A stretch of 64,000 nt of DNA from Poritiphilus sp965212595 (GCA_965212595.1 CBDBVE010000005.1:1-64000); one strand, 5' to 3'. Shown: positions 23,963-33,352, counted from the stretch's first letter. Numbers and translations: made by a program. Notes: a model not told the origin generated them from the sequence alone.

Positions 23963-26569
23963 CTAGAACTGCTGGCCTATGATAAAGTGGGGTTTCCACC
24001 CACTTGGTCCACTTCCAGCAGACTGCGGTCTGAGATCTTCATCAAATCCATAACCAAAGTCAATGCCCAAAAGACCAAAGGCCGGCATAAATATGCGTAA
24101 TCCCACTCCGGCCGATCGTTTTATCTGAAACGGATTAAATTCCTGAAAATTGTTGAAGGAGTTCCCCGCTTCTAAAAAAACAAGGCCGTAAATAGAGGCA
24201 GTAGGCTTCAGTGTAAGCGGGTAACGCAGTTCCATGGTATACTTATTGTATACTATTCCGCCTTCTTGCTGCCCAGTTATCGGGTCTACAGGTGTAAGTG
24301 AATTGTTCTCATACCCCCTAAGTTGTATGGTTTCGCGCCCATCCAGGGTAAAGTTTCTGCCCAGGCCATCACCTCCTAAGAAAAAGCGCTCAAAAGGAAC
24401 CTTACCTACGTCACTGTTATAATTCCCAAGAAAGCCGAACTCTATATTAGTTCTCAAAACAAGCTTATCTACGAGCTGTGTATACCAATCTCCTTTAAAC
24501 TTTACCTTATAGAACTCTAACCATCGAAACCTCTCCTGGTCAACCTCTTCTAATTCAGCTTGCTGTGAGGCATCCAATCCTCCCTGTTCCGCTCTGATCT
24601 GCGCCAAATCTTCGCTTCTTTCTTTCAAACTTGCGAAATCTTTGTCGCTAAATAGGGAGTAAGGTGGAGTAAATTTTGCGGTAATCTCAAAATTAGAACC
24701 TGTTAAAGGGAATATTCTACCGGGACCTGCCGAGCTCCTTGAAATACCAAAGGTATAGGCCAACGAATTTGAAGTTCCATTTCCAAAATTGAAAAGTCCA
24801 GTTCGGTAATTGTTAAAATCATAGAGTTGATAACTCAACGCATGTGAAACCGTAAAAAAGTCATCAGGCCACTGCACTCTTTTTGCAAGCCCTAAGGAGA
24901 TTCCTGTAATAGAGAACTGTTGATCTTTATTTACTTCAATCCGACCATTATTGTTGAAAGAGGCCAAAAACTGTTGTGTACGTGAAAGCGAAAGATTAAA
25001 ACGTACCGGCTTTTTACCTCCCAACCAGGGTTCTGAAAAGTTCAGGCTATATACCCTAAAAGTTCTACTGGCTTGCAGTCTTAGTGCAAAAGTTTGACCA
25101 TCTCCCATTGGAACAGGTTTGTAGGCTTCTCCATTGAATAGATTCTGTATGGAGAAATTACTAAAGGAAAGTCCAAGTGTACCAATAAATCCGCCACCAC
25201 CATAGCCTCCTTGTAGTTCAATTTGGCTAGATCCAGACTCTACGAGACTATAGGCTAAATCTACTGTTCCGGCGTTGGGGTCAGGATTTTGAATATCTGG
25301 CTTTATTTGTTCCGCATCAAAAAACCCTAACTGCCCCAATTCCCTAACACTTCTTATGATATTGTCCTTACTGTACCTCTGCCCAGGTCGCGTACGAAGT
25401 TCTCGAAAAATAACGTGATCATTGGTTTTATCATTACCGGTCACGGTAACATGATTAAGAAAAGTCTCTTTTCCTTCAATTATCCGAATTTCGAAATTGA
25501 TCGTATCATTTACTGCCGAAACCTCAACTGGGTTGATCTGTGAAAACAAATACCCATTGTTCTGATAAAGATTCGTGAGGTCTATGGCATCAGGTTTAGA
25601 ATCATCTGCTATACGTTCGCGAAGCAAAACACCATTATAAGTAGCGCCCTTGTTGATACCCAAAACCTGACTCAATTGTCGGTCTGTATAGACAGAGTTC
25701 CCCACAAAGTTAATGTCGCCGAAATAGTATTTATTGCCTTCCTCTACCTTTATCTTGACATCGATATTATTCTCGTCTACTATCAGAATGGTATCGGAAA
25801 GCACCCTGGCATCCCGATATCCCTTTTCGGCGTATTTATCAATAAGTGACCCGAGATCCTCCTGGTAGTCTTCTTCTATATATTTAGACTTTTTCCAAAA
25901 CCTACCTAGCTTTTTCTTTTTGGTATTCTTTAGCGCTTTTTGAAGCTTCTTGTCTGTGAGCTGCTCATTACCTTCAAAAATGATGTTCTTTATTTTTACC
26001 TTATCTCCCTTGTTTACATTGATCACCATGCTCCTGGCATTTGTTTCGGAAGTATCTATGGCAGTGGCGATATTCACTTTGGTATTGAGATACCCCTGCT
26101 TTTTGTATTTGTTCTGAAGATAGTTTTTAGTGTTTGCTATTAGGCTTTCGGTAATTTTTTTCCCTTTCTTCAGGTCGGTATCCTTGATGATATCATCAAT
26201 CTTTCTCTTTTTAACACCATATACCGTAACCTTGGATAAGGTAGGGCGTTCCTTGATGAACAATTCCAGAAAAATGGTCTCTCCTTCGATTTTAGTAACA
26301 AAAAATTCAACATCGCTAAAGAGTTCCAGTCCCCATAGTTTTTTAATCACCGCACTAATTTGGTCACCACGAAAAGATATGGGCTGACCTACCCTAAGGC
26401 CCGTATAGGTTTTAACGGTTTGCTCGTTATAGCTTTGTAAGCCGGTAACCTCAAGCCCTCCAAGAATATACTTTTTGTCCTTATCATAGGTTTCCTGTGA
26501 AAAGGTTGCTGTGGTAAAAAAAAGTAGTAGGAGAATAAAAAGGGGTTCAAGAGATATGAACCGTTTCAT
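23963..26569 (-). CDS. bamA: Outer-membrane protein assembly factor BamA
   Basis: BamA (Omp85) folds and inserts beta-barrels in the outer membrane. After a signal peptide (...TTATFSQ) come five POTRA-like repeats (about 30-430; for example GGLEVTGLQSYNEQTV, IKNIIFEGNEQLTDKKLQKAL, YYFGDINFVGNSVYTDRQLS). A C-terminal 16-strand barrel follows, with the FFLGGDGLGRN/LRGYENN lid-lock region. The ATG at 26567-26569 gives MKRFISLEPLF and starts 4 bases after the uppS stop. An ATG 33 bases earlier inside uppS is possible but would precede the signal peptide with a polar stretch. Confidence 0.96.
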   Translation of the reverse strand: MKRFISLEPLFILLLLFFTTATFSQETYDKDKKYILGGLEVTGLQSYNEQTVKTYTGLRVGQPISFRGDQISAVIKKLWGLELFSDVEFFVTKIEGETIFLELFIKERPTLSKVTVYGVKKRKIDDIIKDTDLKKGKKITESLIANTKNYLQNKYKKQGYLNTKVNIATAIDTSETNARSMVINVNKGDKVKIKNIIFEGNEQLTDKKLQKALKNTKKKKLGRFWKKSKYIEEDYQEDLGSLIDKYAEKGYRDARVLSDTILIVDENNIDVKIKVEEGNKYYFGDINFVGNSVYTDRQLSQVLGINKGATYNGVLLRERIADDSKPDAIDLTNLYQNNGYLFSQINPVEVSAVNDTINFEIRIIEGKETFLNHVTVTGNDKTNDHVIFRELRTRPGQRYSKDNIIRSVRELGQLGFFDAEQIKPDIQNPDPNAGTVDLAYSLVESGSSQIELQGGYGGGGFIGTLGLSFSNFSIQNLFNGEAYKPVPMGDGQTFALRLQASRTFRVYSLNFSEPWLGGKKPVRFNLSLSRTQQFLASFNNNGRIEVNKDQQFSITGISLGLAKRVQWPDDFFTVSHALSYQLYDFNNYRTGLFNFGNGTSNSLAYTFGISRSSAGPGRIFPLTGSNFEITAKFTPPYSLFSDKDFASLKERSEDLAQIRAEQGGLDASQQAELEEVDQERFRWLEFYKVKFKGDWYTQLVDKLVLRTNIEFGFLGNYNSDVGKVPFERFFLGGDGLGRNFTLDGRETIQLRGYENNSLTPVDPITGQQEGGIVYNKYTMELRYPLTLKPTASIYGLVFLEAGNSFNNFQEFNPFQIKRSAGVGLRIFMPAFGLLGIDFGYGFDEDLRPQSAGSGPSGWKPHFIIGQQF

Positions 26570-26573
26570 ATCG

Positions 26574-27314
26574 CTAGTTGAGTTGTTCGCTAGTTTTTCC
26601 AAATCTTCGTTCTCTGTTCTGGTAATTTATAATTGCCTCTACCAAATGATGCTCACTAAAATCGGGCCAAAGTACATCAAGAAAATATAATTCTGCATAG
26701 GCTATCTGCCAAAGTAAAAAATTGCTGATCCGATGTTCCCCACTGGTACGGATGAGCAAGTCTACGTCAGGCAAATTATGCGTGTAAAGATGGCTATTTA
26801 TAATGGTTTCATCAATATTTTCAGGAGAAATTATATTATTTTTAACTTTGGTACTTATTTGCCTTACAGCGGTTTTTAGCTCTTCCCTGGCACCATAACT
26901 TAAGGCGAGTGTTAGAGTCATAGCTGAATTATCAGCGGTCTTTTCCATCACTTCTTGCAATTCTTTACTTGCTCTTTTTGGAAGAGAGGCAATATTACCT
27001 ATGGCATTAAGCCTTATATTATTTTTCTTAAGGGTCTTGAGTTCCTTCTTTAGAGCAGCTACTAAAAGGCTCATCAACGTATCTACCTCTATCTTCGGAC
27101 GCTTCCAGTTCTCTGTAGAAAATGCATATAGGGTAAGGTAAGAAATCCCCAGACGGGCGCAGTTTTCCACGGTTTGCCTTACGGCATTTACTCCATTTTC
27201 ATGTCCAAATATCCTAAGTTTACCTCGCTGCTTTGCCCACCTTCCGTTGCCATCCATTATGATTGCAAGGTGCGCCGGCAATTTGCCGTCCTTTAATTCG
27301 TCAATAGTGTTCAT
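26574..27314 (-). CDS. uppS: Isoprenyl transferase (undecaprenyl diphosphate synthase)
   Basis: A cis-prenyltransferase that builds the C55 lipid carrier for cell-wall synthesis. Motifs are LAIIMDGNGRWAKQRG (catalytic Asp), the LTLYAFSTENWKRP segment, and the C-terminal VDLLIRTSGEHRISNFLLWQ plus YAELYFLDVLWPDF. 246 residues is standard. It is followed immediately by bamA and preceded by the PorG-like gene 9 bases upstream, so one operon. Confidence 0.97.
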   Translation of the reverse strand: MNTIDELKDGKLPAHLAIIMDGNGRWAKQRGKLRIFGHENGVNAVRQTVENCARLGISYLTLYAFSTENWKRPKIEVDTLMSLLVAALKKELKTLKKNNIRLNAIGNIASLPKRASKELQEVMEKTADNSAMTLTLALSYGAREELKTAVRQISTKVKNNIISPENIDETIINSHLYTHNLPDVDLLIRTSGEHRISNFLLWQIAYAELYFLDVLWPDFSEHHLVEAIINYQNRERRFGKTSEQLN

Positions 27315-27323
27315 TACGAAGTC

Positions 27324-28010
27324 TTACTCAAAACAATCCATACAGGGTTTTCTGCCGAAGGTATAAGTTAATGTAATTCCGGAGAAAACGTACCAATCAT
27401 CACTAAAAATATTTCCGAACCGGAATTGCTCAAAATTAGACCCTTCCGGATTACTGGCGTCCAGATTGTCTGTAAAGGTATACCTTGCGCCAATCTCCGC
27501 CCCCAGGATAAGAAATTGATTCAACCTTGCTTTTACGCCTACGGTCATAGGAACCGCAAATGCTCCGTCTCTTTGATCAATATCCTGCAATTGCCCTGCA
27601 TCAAAATAATTAAAGCCATATCTGAAATAGGTAACTCCTGTATACAAATAGGGCGTAAACGCAGGACCCAATTTGTGCAGATTATACTCCACAAAATTGA
27701 ATTCGAGGCCCATTGAGGCCTCTAAAATGGAATTATCGATCTCAAACCCGCGTTGTTGGCGGGATGAAATATCGGATTTAGAATCGTCTGCTGTAAACTT
27801 GCCGTAAATAACACTGGCTCTCCAGGCATACCGCTTACTTTTGTTCCATTTAAATAGTCCTCCTAAAGCAAGGCCTGTTGGCGAAATGAAATTCGTCCTT
27901 CCTACATCTCCAATATTATTGGCACCACCGGCATAAAGCCCTACCTCATAGGTTTGAGCACCAATACTTCCAAAGGTAAGCATGAGAATAACAACAATAA
28001 ATCTTCTCAT
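27324..28010 (-). CDS. DUF6089 / PorG-like outer-membrane protein
   Basis: A beta-barrel protein of 228 residues with a signal peptide (MRRFIVVILMLTFGSIGAQ), Gly-rich first strands (YEVGLYAGGANNIGDVGR) and a Cys-pair tail (FGRKPCMDCFE). It belongs to DUF6089, which contains PorG, a type IX secretion component of Porphyromonas that lies next to uppS and bamA there as well. The ATG at 28008-28010 was chosen because it starts the signal peptide directly. Function as a T9SS outer-membrane part is inferred from family and gene order. Confidence 0.85.
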   Translation of the reverse strand: MRRFIVVILMLTFGSIGAQTYEVGLYAGGANNIGDVGRTNFISPTGLALGGLFKWNKSKRYAWRASVIYGKFTADDSKSDISSRQQRGFEIDNSILEASMGLEFNFVEYNLHKLGPAFTPYLYTGVTYFRYGFNYFDAGQLQDIDQRDGAFAVPMTVGVKARLNQFLILGAEIGARYTFTDNLDASNPEGSNFEQFRFGNIFSDDWYVFSGITLTYTFGRKPCMDCFE

Positions 28011-28113
28011 TAATTCCAAAAGTTTGCAAATATAATAATTCCGGCCATTTGACCATATCATTATCACATTTCTGTTCTCCTTTGATAAACAGCTTTTAGA
28101 ACTATTTATTGTT

Positions 28114-28995
28114 TTAATTCCGCTTATCCTGACCCCATAAGAGTTTATTACGGATGGTTTTTAGAAAGCTTTCTGAAGTATATTCTATCATTTTTATATT
28201 AAATGCTGCTTTCTTTACCACGATTTCTTTTCCATTCTCCAGGCTCGCAATCCTTGAATCCAATGAAACTAGGTGATGTTCTTCCCTACCCGAAACTTTT
28301 AATCTAATTTGGGTGTCGTCAGAAATTACAAGGGGGCGAGCATTGAGGTTATGTGGGGCTATAGGCGTAATCACCAAAGATTGGGCAGTCGGAGTAATTA
28401 CTGGTCCGCCACAGCTGAGAGAATAACCGGTAGAACCAGTAGGAGTGGCAACTATAAGCCCATCAGCCCAATATGAAGTTAGGTATTCGTCGTTTAAGTA
28501 GGTCTCCACAGTGATCATGGAAGTCGTATCCTTCCGGCTAACGGTCACTTCATTAAGTGCGAAATTTAAGTTCCGAAATTCAGGAATATCAAATTCGGAG
28601 CTCACCTCAACAAGGCTGCGTTCTACAATAGTATAGGCCTTATTGACAAACTCCGTCACCACTTTTCGAACTTCTTCCTTTTTGAAAGTGGAAAGAAATC
28701 CAAGCCTGCCGGTATTGACACCCACTAATGGAATACCCAAATCTTTTATATAGGTCACGGCCCTTAAAATGGTGCCATCTCCTCCAAAACTTACAAACAT
28801 GTCAAAAGAAGAATCTAAACCACTGACCGCAGTAAACACCTGGTAGTCTTTTAAACTTCTGGCTTCAGAAAGAAGCTGATAGAATTCCTCTTCGATTGCT
28901 ATGACAGCACCCACCTTCTCTAACTCTTCTAACAGTTCAGCCACATATGCGTGAGCATTGCCCTGAACGGACTGACCGTATATGGCGACTTTCAT
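28114..28995 (-). CDS. nadK: NAD kinase
   Basis: Phosphorylates NAD to NADP. Visible are the GGDG motif (FVSFGGDGTILRAVTYI), NTGRLGFLSTF, and the conserved PTGSTGYSLSCGGPVITP. 293 residues is typical of Bacteroidota. It begins 5 bases after the CBS-domain gene, in the same operon leading to porG-like/uppS/bamA. Confidence 0.97.
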   Translation of the reverse strand: MKVAIYGQSVQGNAHAYVAELLEELEKVGAVIAIEEEFYQLLSEARSLKDYQVFTAVSGLDSSFDMFVSFGGDGTILRAVTYIKDLGIPLVGVNTGRLGFLSTFKKEEVRKVVTEFVNKAYTIVERSLVEVSSEFDIPEFRNLNFALNEVTVSRKDTTSMITVETYLNDEYLTSYWADGLIVATPTGSTGYSLSCGGPVITPTAQSLVITPIAPHNLNARPLVISDDTQIRLKVSGREEHHLVSLDSRIASLENGKEIVVKKAAFNIKMIEYTSESFLKTIRNKLLWGQDKRN

Positions 28996-29000
28996 AACTG

Positions 29001-29657
29001 CTAAACGTTAAGGTATTTATCCAGGTAATCTGATCTTTGTTTGAGATCTTCCAAAAACTGATCGTCGTTATTCCCAAAAAGTATGGTATAGTTATAACGC
29101 CTAAAGCTCTGAATGACGTCATTGAGGTTTTCTGTACCTATTTTAACGGTAATTTGAATCACATCGTTACGAATGTCCGTAATAAACGCCCCCAAAAGCT
29201 TCGTATTATTACTTTCTACAATCTGGGCTATTTCACTGAAAGAATAATCCCGGATCCCTTTGGCCACGACCAGAATACCGCCGGGTTCAGTAAAAAAAGG
29301 TGTACTGATAAAGGCTCCTACGATATCATTCAGGTCGTAATAACCCAGGGCAAAACCGTCCTGATCCAGCACAGGAAGCAGATTGGCCTCGTTTCTTGCA
29401 AATACCTCTAGAACATCTAACCAGGAGGTGTCTTTATTTACGAAGAAAGATTCAAGGTTATACCGATAGTCTTCTATTTTTTTATCCCGTTCGAAGTTCT
29501 GCAGGTCATTCTCGGATAAAGTTCCCAAAAATTGTCCCTCTTCAACAATGGCGACATGAGAATAAGTCGTATTCTTGAAAAACTTGATCACATCTTTTAG
29601 CGCATCATGAAGGCCAAAAAAGGGAACCGTATTAATAATGTGAGACTGAATCTGCAT
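29001..29657 (-). CDS. CBS domain protein
   Basis: A 218-residue protein with two CBS repeats in the first half (about residues 10-130: AIVEEGQFLGTLSENDLQ and NLLPVLDQDGFALGYYDLNDIV) and an ACT-like C-terminal part (GAFITDIRNDVIQITVKIGTENLNDVI). CBS pairs bind adenine nucleotides. Placed directly before nadK, so it could sense an adenylate or NAD(P); this is inference. First gene of the reverse-strand block. Confidence 0.88.
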   Translation of the reverse strand: MQIQSHIINTVPFFGLHDALKDVIKFFKNTTYSHVAIVEEGQFLGTLSENDLQNFERDKKIEDYRYNLESFFVNKDTSWLDVLEVFARNEANLLPVLDQDGFALGYYDLNDIVGAFISTPFFTEPGGILVVAKGIRDYSFSEIAQIVESNNTKLLGAFITDIRNDVIQITVKIGTENLNDVIQSFRRYNYTILFGNNDDQFLEDLKQRSDYLDKYLNV

Positions 29658-29714
29658 ACTTTAATATTATGTGCAAAATAACAATTTTAAATATCAAAAG
29701 GTGTGCCTAATTTG

Positions 29715-29722
29715 TATTTTTG
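29715..29722 (+). promoter_or_regulatory. -7 promoter element for pdxJ
   Basis: TATTTTTG fits TAnnTTTG and lies 26 bases before the pdxJ ATG. No clear -33 TTG at the usual spacing. Confidence 0.5.
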
Positions 29723-29748
29723 TCGCTCATCTAAGTTAAGTTGTTGAA

Positions 29749-30465
29749 ATGACAAGATTAAGCGTTAATATTAACAAGTTTGCAACCCTCAGAAACGCCC
29801 GGGGTGGGAACATTCCAGACCTAATAAAGGCGGCAAAGGACATCCAGGAATTTGGAGCTCAAGGTATTACAATACATCCAAGACCAGATGAGAGGCATAT
29901 ACGCTATCAGGATGCCCGGGACCTGAAAGAAGTAGTCCATACGGAATTCAATATTGAAGGAAATCCTATTGAGAAATTTGTAGATCTCGTTCTTGAAGTT
30001 AAACCCACCCAGGTTACCTTGGTTCCCGATGCGGTAGATGCTATAACCTCCAATTCTGGTTGGGATACACTTGCTCATAAAAGTTTTTTAAGTGACATAA
30101 TCTCTACATTCAGGCAGCAGGGGATACGGACGTCAATTTTTGTTGATCCGGATGTAAAAATGGTAGAAGGGGCGGCCAACACAGGTACAGACCGCATTGA
30201 ATTGTATACCGAAGCCTATGCCAAGGGATACCCCAAAGGTAAGCTGGAAGCAATCAAACCCTTTGCAGCAGCTGCAAAAACAGCATATCAGCTGGGGCTG
30301 GGCATCAACGCAGGGCACGATCTAAACTTAGAGAACATTAACTACTTTCAAAAAAATATTCCGCATCTCTTAGAAGTCTCTATCGGCCACGCCCTGGTCT
30401 GTGAGTCGATTTATTTAGGCCTGGAAAACGTTGTTTCCATGTATCTTCACAAATTAAAGCCATGA
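29749..30465 (+). CDS. pdxJ: Pyridoxine 5'-phosphate synthase
   Basis: Condenses 3-amino-1-hydroxyacetone phosphate with deoxyxylulose 5-phosphate to pyridoxine 5'-phosphate, a route to PLP. The N-terminal RLSVNINKFATLRNARG, the GITIHPRPDERHIRYQD segment, VTLVPD and GINAGHDLNLEN are hallmark sites. 238 residues is normal. Its stop overlaps the next ATG by 4 bases. Confidence 0.97.
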   Translation: MTRLSVNINKFATLRNARGGNIPDLIKAAKDIQEFGAQGITIHPRPDERHIRYQDARDLKEVVHTEFNIEGNPIEKFVDLVLEVKPTQVTLVPDAVDAITSNSGWDTLAHKSFLSDIISTFRQQGIRTSIFVDPDVKMVEGAANTGTDRIELYTEAYAKGYPKGKLEAIKPFAAAAKTAYQLGLGINAGHDLNLENINYFQKNIPHLLEVSIGHALVCESIYLGLENVVSMYLHKLKP

Positions 30466-31232
30466 CAGTTCTTCATTCAAAAATATTAGGAGACGGGCCT
30501 CCCTTACTCATTTTACATGGATTTCTTGGAATGGCCGACAATTGGAAAACTCTTGGCAACCAATATGCACAAAAAGGGTTTCAGGTACACCTTGTCGATC
30601 AGCGAAATCACGGCAGGAGCTTTTGGTCGGCGGACTTCGATTATGAAATTTTGGCCGATGACCTAAAGGCATATGTTGCTCACTACAGACTTCAAAAGGT
30701 AGCCCTAATAGGGCATTCAATGGGAGGAAAAACGGCAATGCAATTTGCAGTTAACCAGTCCGAAAGTGTTAGAAAGCTTATAGTTGCAGATATAGCCCCA
30801 AAGTTCTATCCCCCTCATCATCAGCATATTATTGACGCTTTGAACGGCTTGGATTTAAGCAAGATCCCGTCAAGGAGCAAGGCAGATGAGGCGCTTGCTG
30901 AGCGGCTTACGGATTGGGGGATTCGTCAATTTCTTTTAAAGAATCTCTATTGGATAGAAAGTGGAAAATTGGGCTTTCGATTCAATTTGGAAGTGCTTAA
31001 AGACAAAATGGAGGAAATTGGTGAGAACATTAATGGCACGGCTTCCTTTTCTGGTCAGACTCTTTTTCTGAGAGGTGATCGATCTGAATACATCTTGCCT
31101 AACGATTACCTGGAAATAAAAAACCACTTCCCGCAAGCAAAAGTGGATTCGGTGGCAAATGCGGGACATTGGGTACATGCAGAAAACCCCAGACAGTTTT
31201 TTGAAAAAAGCCTTGCATTTCTAAATCCGTAA
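30462..31232 (+). CDS. Alpha/beta hydrolase, YbfF-like esterase
   Basis: A 256-residue soluble alpha/beta hydrolase. The oxyanion loop is ILHGFLGMADNWKT, the nucleophile elbow ALIGHSMGGKTAM carries Ser, and the catalytic His is in VANAGHWVHAENP. VDQRNHGRS is typical of the YbfF/ABHD11 group, which hydrolyses acyl thioesters or short esters. It is translationally coupled to pdxJ (4-base overlap) without an obvious metabolic link. Confidence 0.93.
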   Translation: MTVLHSKILGDGPPLLILHGFLGMADNWKTLGNQYAQKGFQVHLVDQRNHGRSFWSADFDYEILADDLKAYVAHYRLQKVALIGHSMGGKTAMQFAVNQSESVRKLIVADIAPKFYPPHHQHIIDALNGLDLSKIPSRSKADEALAERLTDWGIRQFLLKNLYWIESGKLGFRFNLEVLKDKMEEIGENINGTASFSGQTLFLRGDRSEYILPNDYLEIKNHFPQAKVDSVANAGHWVHAENPRQFFEKSLAFLNP

Positions 31233-31247
31233 AATATGTGGTAATTT

Positions 31248-31263
31248 ATTATGCATGCATAAT
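31248..31263. promoter_or_regulatory. 16-bp palindrome, putative operator of SGNH lipoprotein
   Basis: ATTATGCATGCATAAT is a perfect palindrome sharing its central ATGCATGCAT with the 26-bp palindrome before etfB. It lies 100 bases before the SGNH lipoprotein gene and 15 after the esterase stop. Confidence 0.55.
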
Positions 31264-31362
31264 TTTATAGGTGCTTTCGTTGTGGGTCTCATAATTTTCC
31301 TTTAATTTGGCCAAACCATAGTAAACTAGACATTTCTCTTAGACTAACTCAAATTTTTGTAT

Positions 31363-32865
31363 ATGAAAAAGCTTTTAGCCTTACTGGCTTTTTTCGGACT
31401 CTTTTTCAGTTCGTGTAGCGATGATGATGATGCGCTTCCCCCTACTGAGATGATGCCAGATCCTGTTGAATATACGGCCGGATCGGCAAATTTTTCCACT
31501 TATGTGTCGGTAGGAAATTCCTTAACCGCAGGTTTCTCGGATGCAGCCCTGTTTATAGACGGACAGACGGCGTCATTTCCTAATATGCTTGCCTCTAATT
31601 TCGCACTTGTTGGAGGAGGTAGTTTTACCATTCCTTTGATGGCTGACAACTTAGGAGGTGCAACTTTGGGAGGAACTCCCATCTTGGGCAACAGGCTAAT
31701 ATTAGATTTCTCTTCGGGCTCGCCTGCCCCTGTACCCGTTGAAGGTATGGGTACAACGGAAATTACCAATGCCCTAGCGGGACCTTTCAATAATATGGGT
31801 GTCCCGGGTGCAAAGAGCTATCACCTCGTAGCACCAGGTTATGGAAATGTAGCTGGCGTGCAAGCAGGTTTGGCAAATCCTTATTACGCAAGGTTTGCTA
31901 CTTCGCCAACAGCTACGGTAATTGGTGATGCCGCAATGATGGCTCCGAGCTTTTTTACGCTTTGGATAGGAAACAATGATGTCCTTGGTTATGCTACCTC
32001 CGGAGGTTCTGGAGTAGACCAAACAGGAAATCCTGATCCTTCGACTTATGGAAGTACTGATATTACAGACCCAACGGCCTTTGCTGGTATATGTGACGGA
32101 CTATTACAAACCCTGACAGCTTCGGCTTCAGGAGGTGCAATTGCCAATATTCCTGAAGTTACCTCTATACCTTTTTTCACCACAGTACCTCACAATCCAG
32201 TTCCTTTAGATGAGGCTACTGCAGCGCTCTTGAATGGGGCCTATGCTGCTTACAATGCAGGGGTGAATCAATTGGTAGGTCTTGGTGCCTTAACTCAAAC
32301 GGAGGCAGATGCCCGCCAAATTTCATTCAGTGCCGGAGCGACCAACGCAGTAGTGATCATAGATGAAGACTTGACAAATCTTAGTGGTTTTAATCCTGCA
32401 CTAATTAATATGAGGCAGGCCGATGAGTTTGATCTCCTGGTTTTTACCTCTCAAACATTTATAGGTACGCTTGCCAATCCTGCAGATCCTACGAGCATTA
32501 ATGGGGTGGCCATACCTCTAGCAGATCAGTGGGTTCTAACCCCAGAGGAGCAGGAGGCGGTTTCTGACGCGATTGCAGCTTATAACCAAACTATAGCAGC
32601 CCTGGCAGCGCAATATGATATTGCACTGGTAGATATGAATACGTATTTAGATATTGTAGACCAATTAGGAGTTCCGCTTTCCGACGGAAGTACAGTAACT
32701 TCTACCTATGGTACAGGAGGAGGTTTCTCTTTAGATGGTGTTCACCCTTCGCCAAGAGGTTATGCTTTAGTCGCCAATCAGTTTGTTGAAGCCATCAACG
32801 CCAAATACGGTTCTAATTTGCCGGGGGTTAACCCATTAGAATTTACAGGGCTTTACATCAACTAA
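31363..32865 (+). CDS. SGNH/GDSL-family hydrolase lipoprotein
   Basis: A 500-residue predicted lipoprotein: the signal ends at a lipobox-like FFSSCSDDDD, an acidic run after Cys typical of surface lipoproteins in Bacteroidota. The SGNH blocks are present: block I YVSVGNSLTAGF (catalytic Ser), block III WIGNNDVLGYA, and block V LDGVHPSPRGY (Asp and His). Length exceeds simple esterases because of inserts between blocks. The product is probably an outer-membrane lipase or esterase. The ATG at 31363 starts MKKLLALLAFF; an upstream in-frame TTG adds only two residues. Confidence 0.92.
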   Translation: MKKLLALLAFFGLFFSSCSDDDDALPPTEMMPDPVEYTAGSANFSTYVSVGNSLTAGFSDAALFIDGQTASFPNMLASNFALVGGGSFTIPLMADNLGGATLGGTPILGNRLILDFSSGSPAPVPVEGMGTTEITNALAGPFNNMGVPGAKSYHLVAPGYGNVAGVQAGLANPYYARFATSPTATVIGDAAMMAPSFFTLWIGNNDVLGYATSGGSGVDQTGNPDPSTYGSTDITDPTAFAGICDGLLQTLTASASGGAIANIPEVTSIPFFTTVPHNPVPLDEATAALLNGAYAAYNAGVNQLVGLGALTQTEADARQISFSAGATNAVVIIDEDLTNLSGFNPALINMRQADEFDLLVFTSQTFIGTLANPADPTSINGVAIPLADQWVLTPEEQEAVSDAIAAYNQTIAALAAQYDIALVDMNTYLDIVDQLGVPLSDGSTVTSTYGTGGGFSLDGVHPSPRGYALVANQFVEAINAKYGSNLPGVNPLEFTGLYIN

Positions 32866-32890
32866 TCATAAAATATTCTTTACATTTAAA

Positions 32891-32918
32891 GGTGTCGATC
32901 TAAATCGGCGCCTTTTTT
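32891..32918 (+). terminator. Intrinsic terminator of SGNH gene
   Basis: A 9-bp stem with G-U pairs (ggtgtcgat / atcggcgcc) and a 4-base loop is followed by six T's. Confidence 0.88.
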
Positions 32919-32939
32919 GTTTCACCTAATCTGTATGTC

Positions 32940-33290
32940 ATGAAATACATTTTGAGAATACTGCTAAGTGCCCTGGCTGTTGTTATACTGGCCAAAATCC
33001 TTCCCGGAGTAGGTGTTGATTCCTATACCACGGCTATAATTGTGGCTTTGGTGCTAAGCCTTCTGAACTTCATTGTAAAGCCGCTGTTAGTTATTTTCAC
33101 GCTTCCTGTAACCATTTTAACACTGGGGCTTTTTCTCTTGGTGATAAACGCCATAATTATTCTTTTAGCTGATCAATTGGTCGGTGGTTTTTATGTTGAC
33201 AGTATTTGGTGGGCGTTACTTTTTAGCTTGCTTTTGTCTTTTTTACAGTCCATTTTATTTTCACTCTTAAAGGACGAGAAGAAGAAATGA
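32940..33290 (+). CDS. Four-helix membrane protein, phage-holin IV superfamily
   Basis: The 116-residue protein has four hydrophobic helices (ILRILLSALAVVILAKILPG; TAIIVALVLSLLNFIVKPL; FTLPVTILTLGLFLLVINAI; WWALLFSLLLSFLQSILFS). This is the YvlD-like/mycobacterial four-helix 'holin' family, found on chromosomes without phage. No phage genes are nearby, so the holin name should not be taken as function. Its role is unknown. Confidence 0.88.
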   Translation: MKYILRILLSALAVVILAKILPGVGVDSYTTAIIVALVLSLLNFIVKPLLVIFTLPVTILTLGLFLLVINAIIILLADQLVGGFYVDSIWWALLFSLLLSFLQSILFSLLKDEKKK

Positions 33291-33321
33291 TTTGGTGCAG
33301 GAAATACTGCGATTTAAAAAG

Positions 33322-33352
33322 TTGTTACAGATCATAAAATGCATTACTTTTG
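33322..33352 (+). promoter_or_regulatory. Promoter of trigger factor gene
   Basis: TTG at 33322-33324 and TACTTTTG at 33345-33352, separated by 20 bases, fit the Bacteroidota TTG/TAnnTTTG pattern. About 90 bases of untranslated leader follow before the tig ATG. Confidence 0.7.

Noticed and set aside
32940..33290. Phage holin as sign of a prophage
   Set aside because: No phage structural, lysis or integrase genes nearby. This four-helix family is chromosomal in many bacteria.
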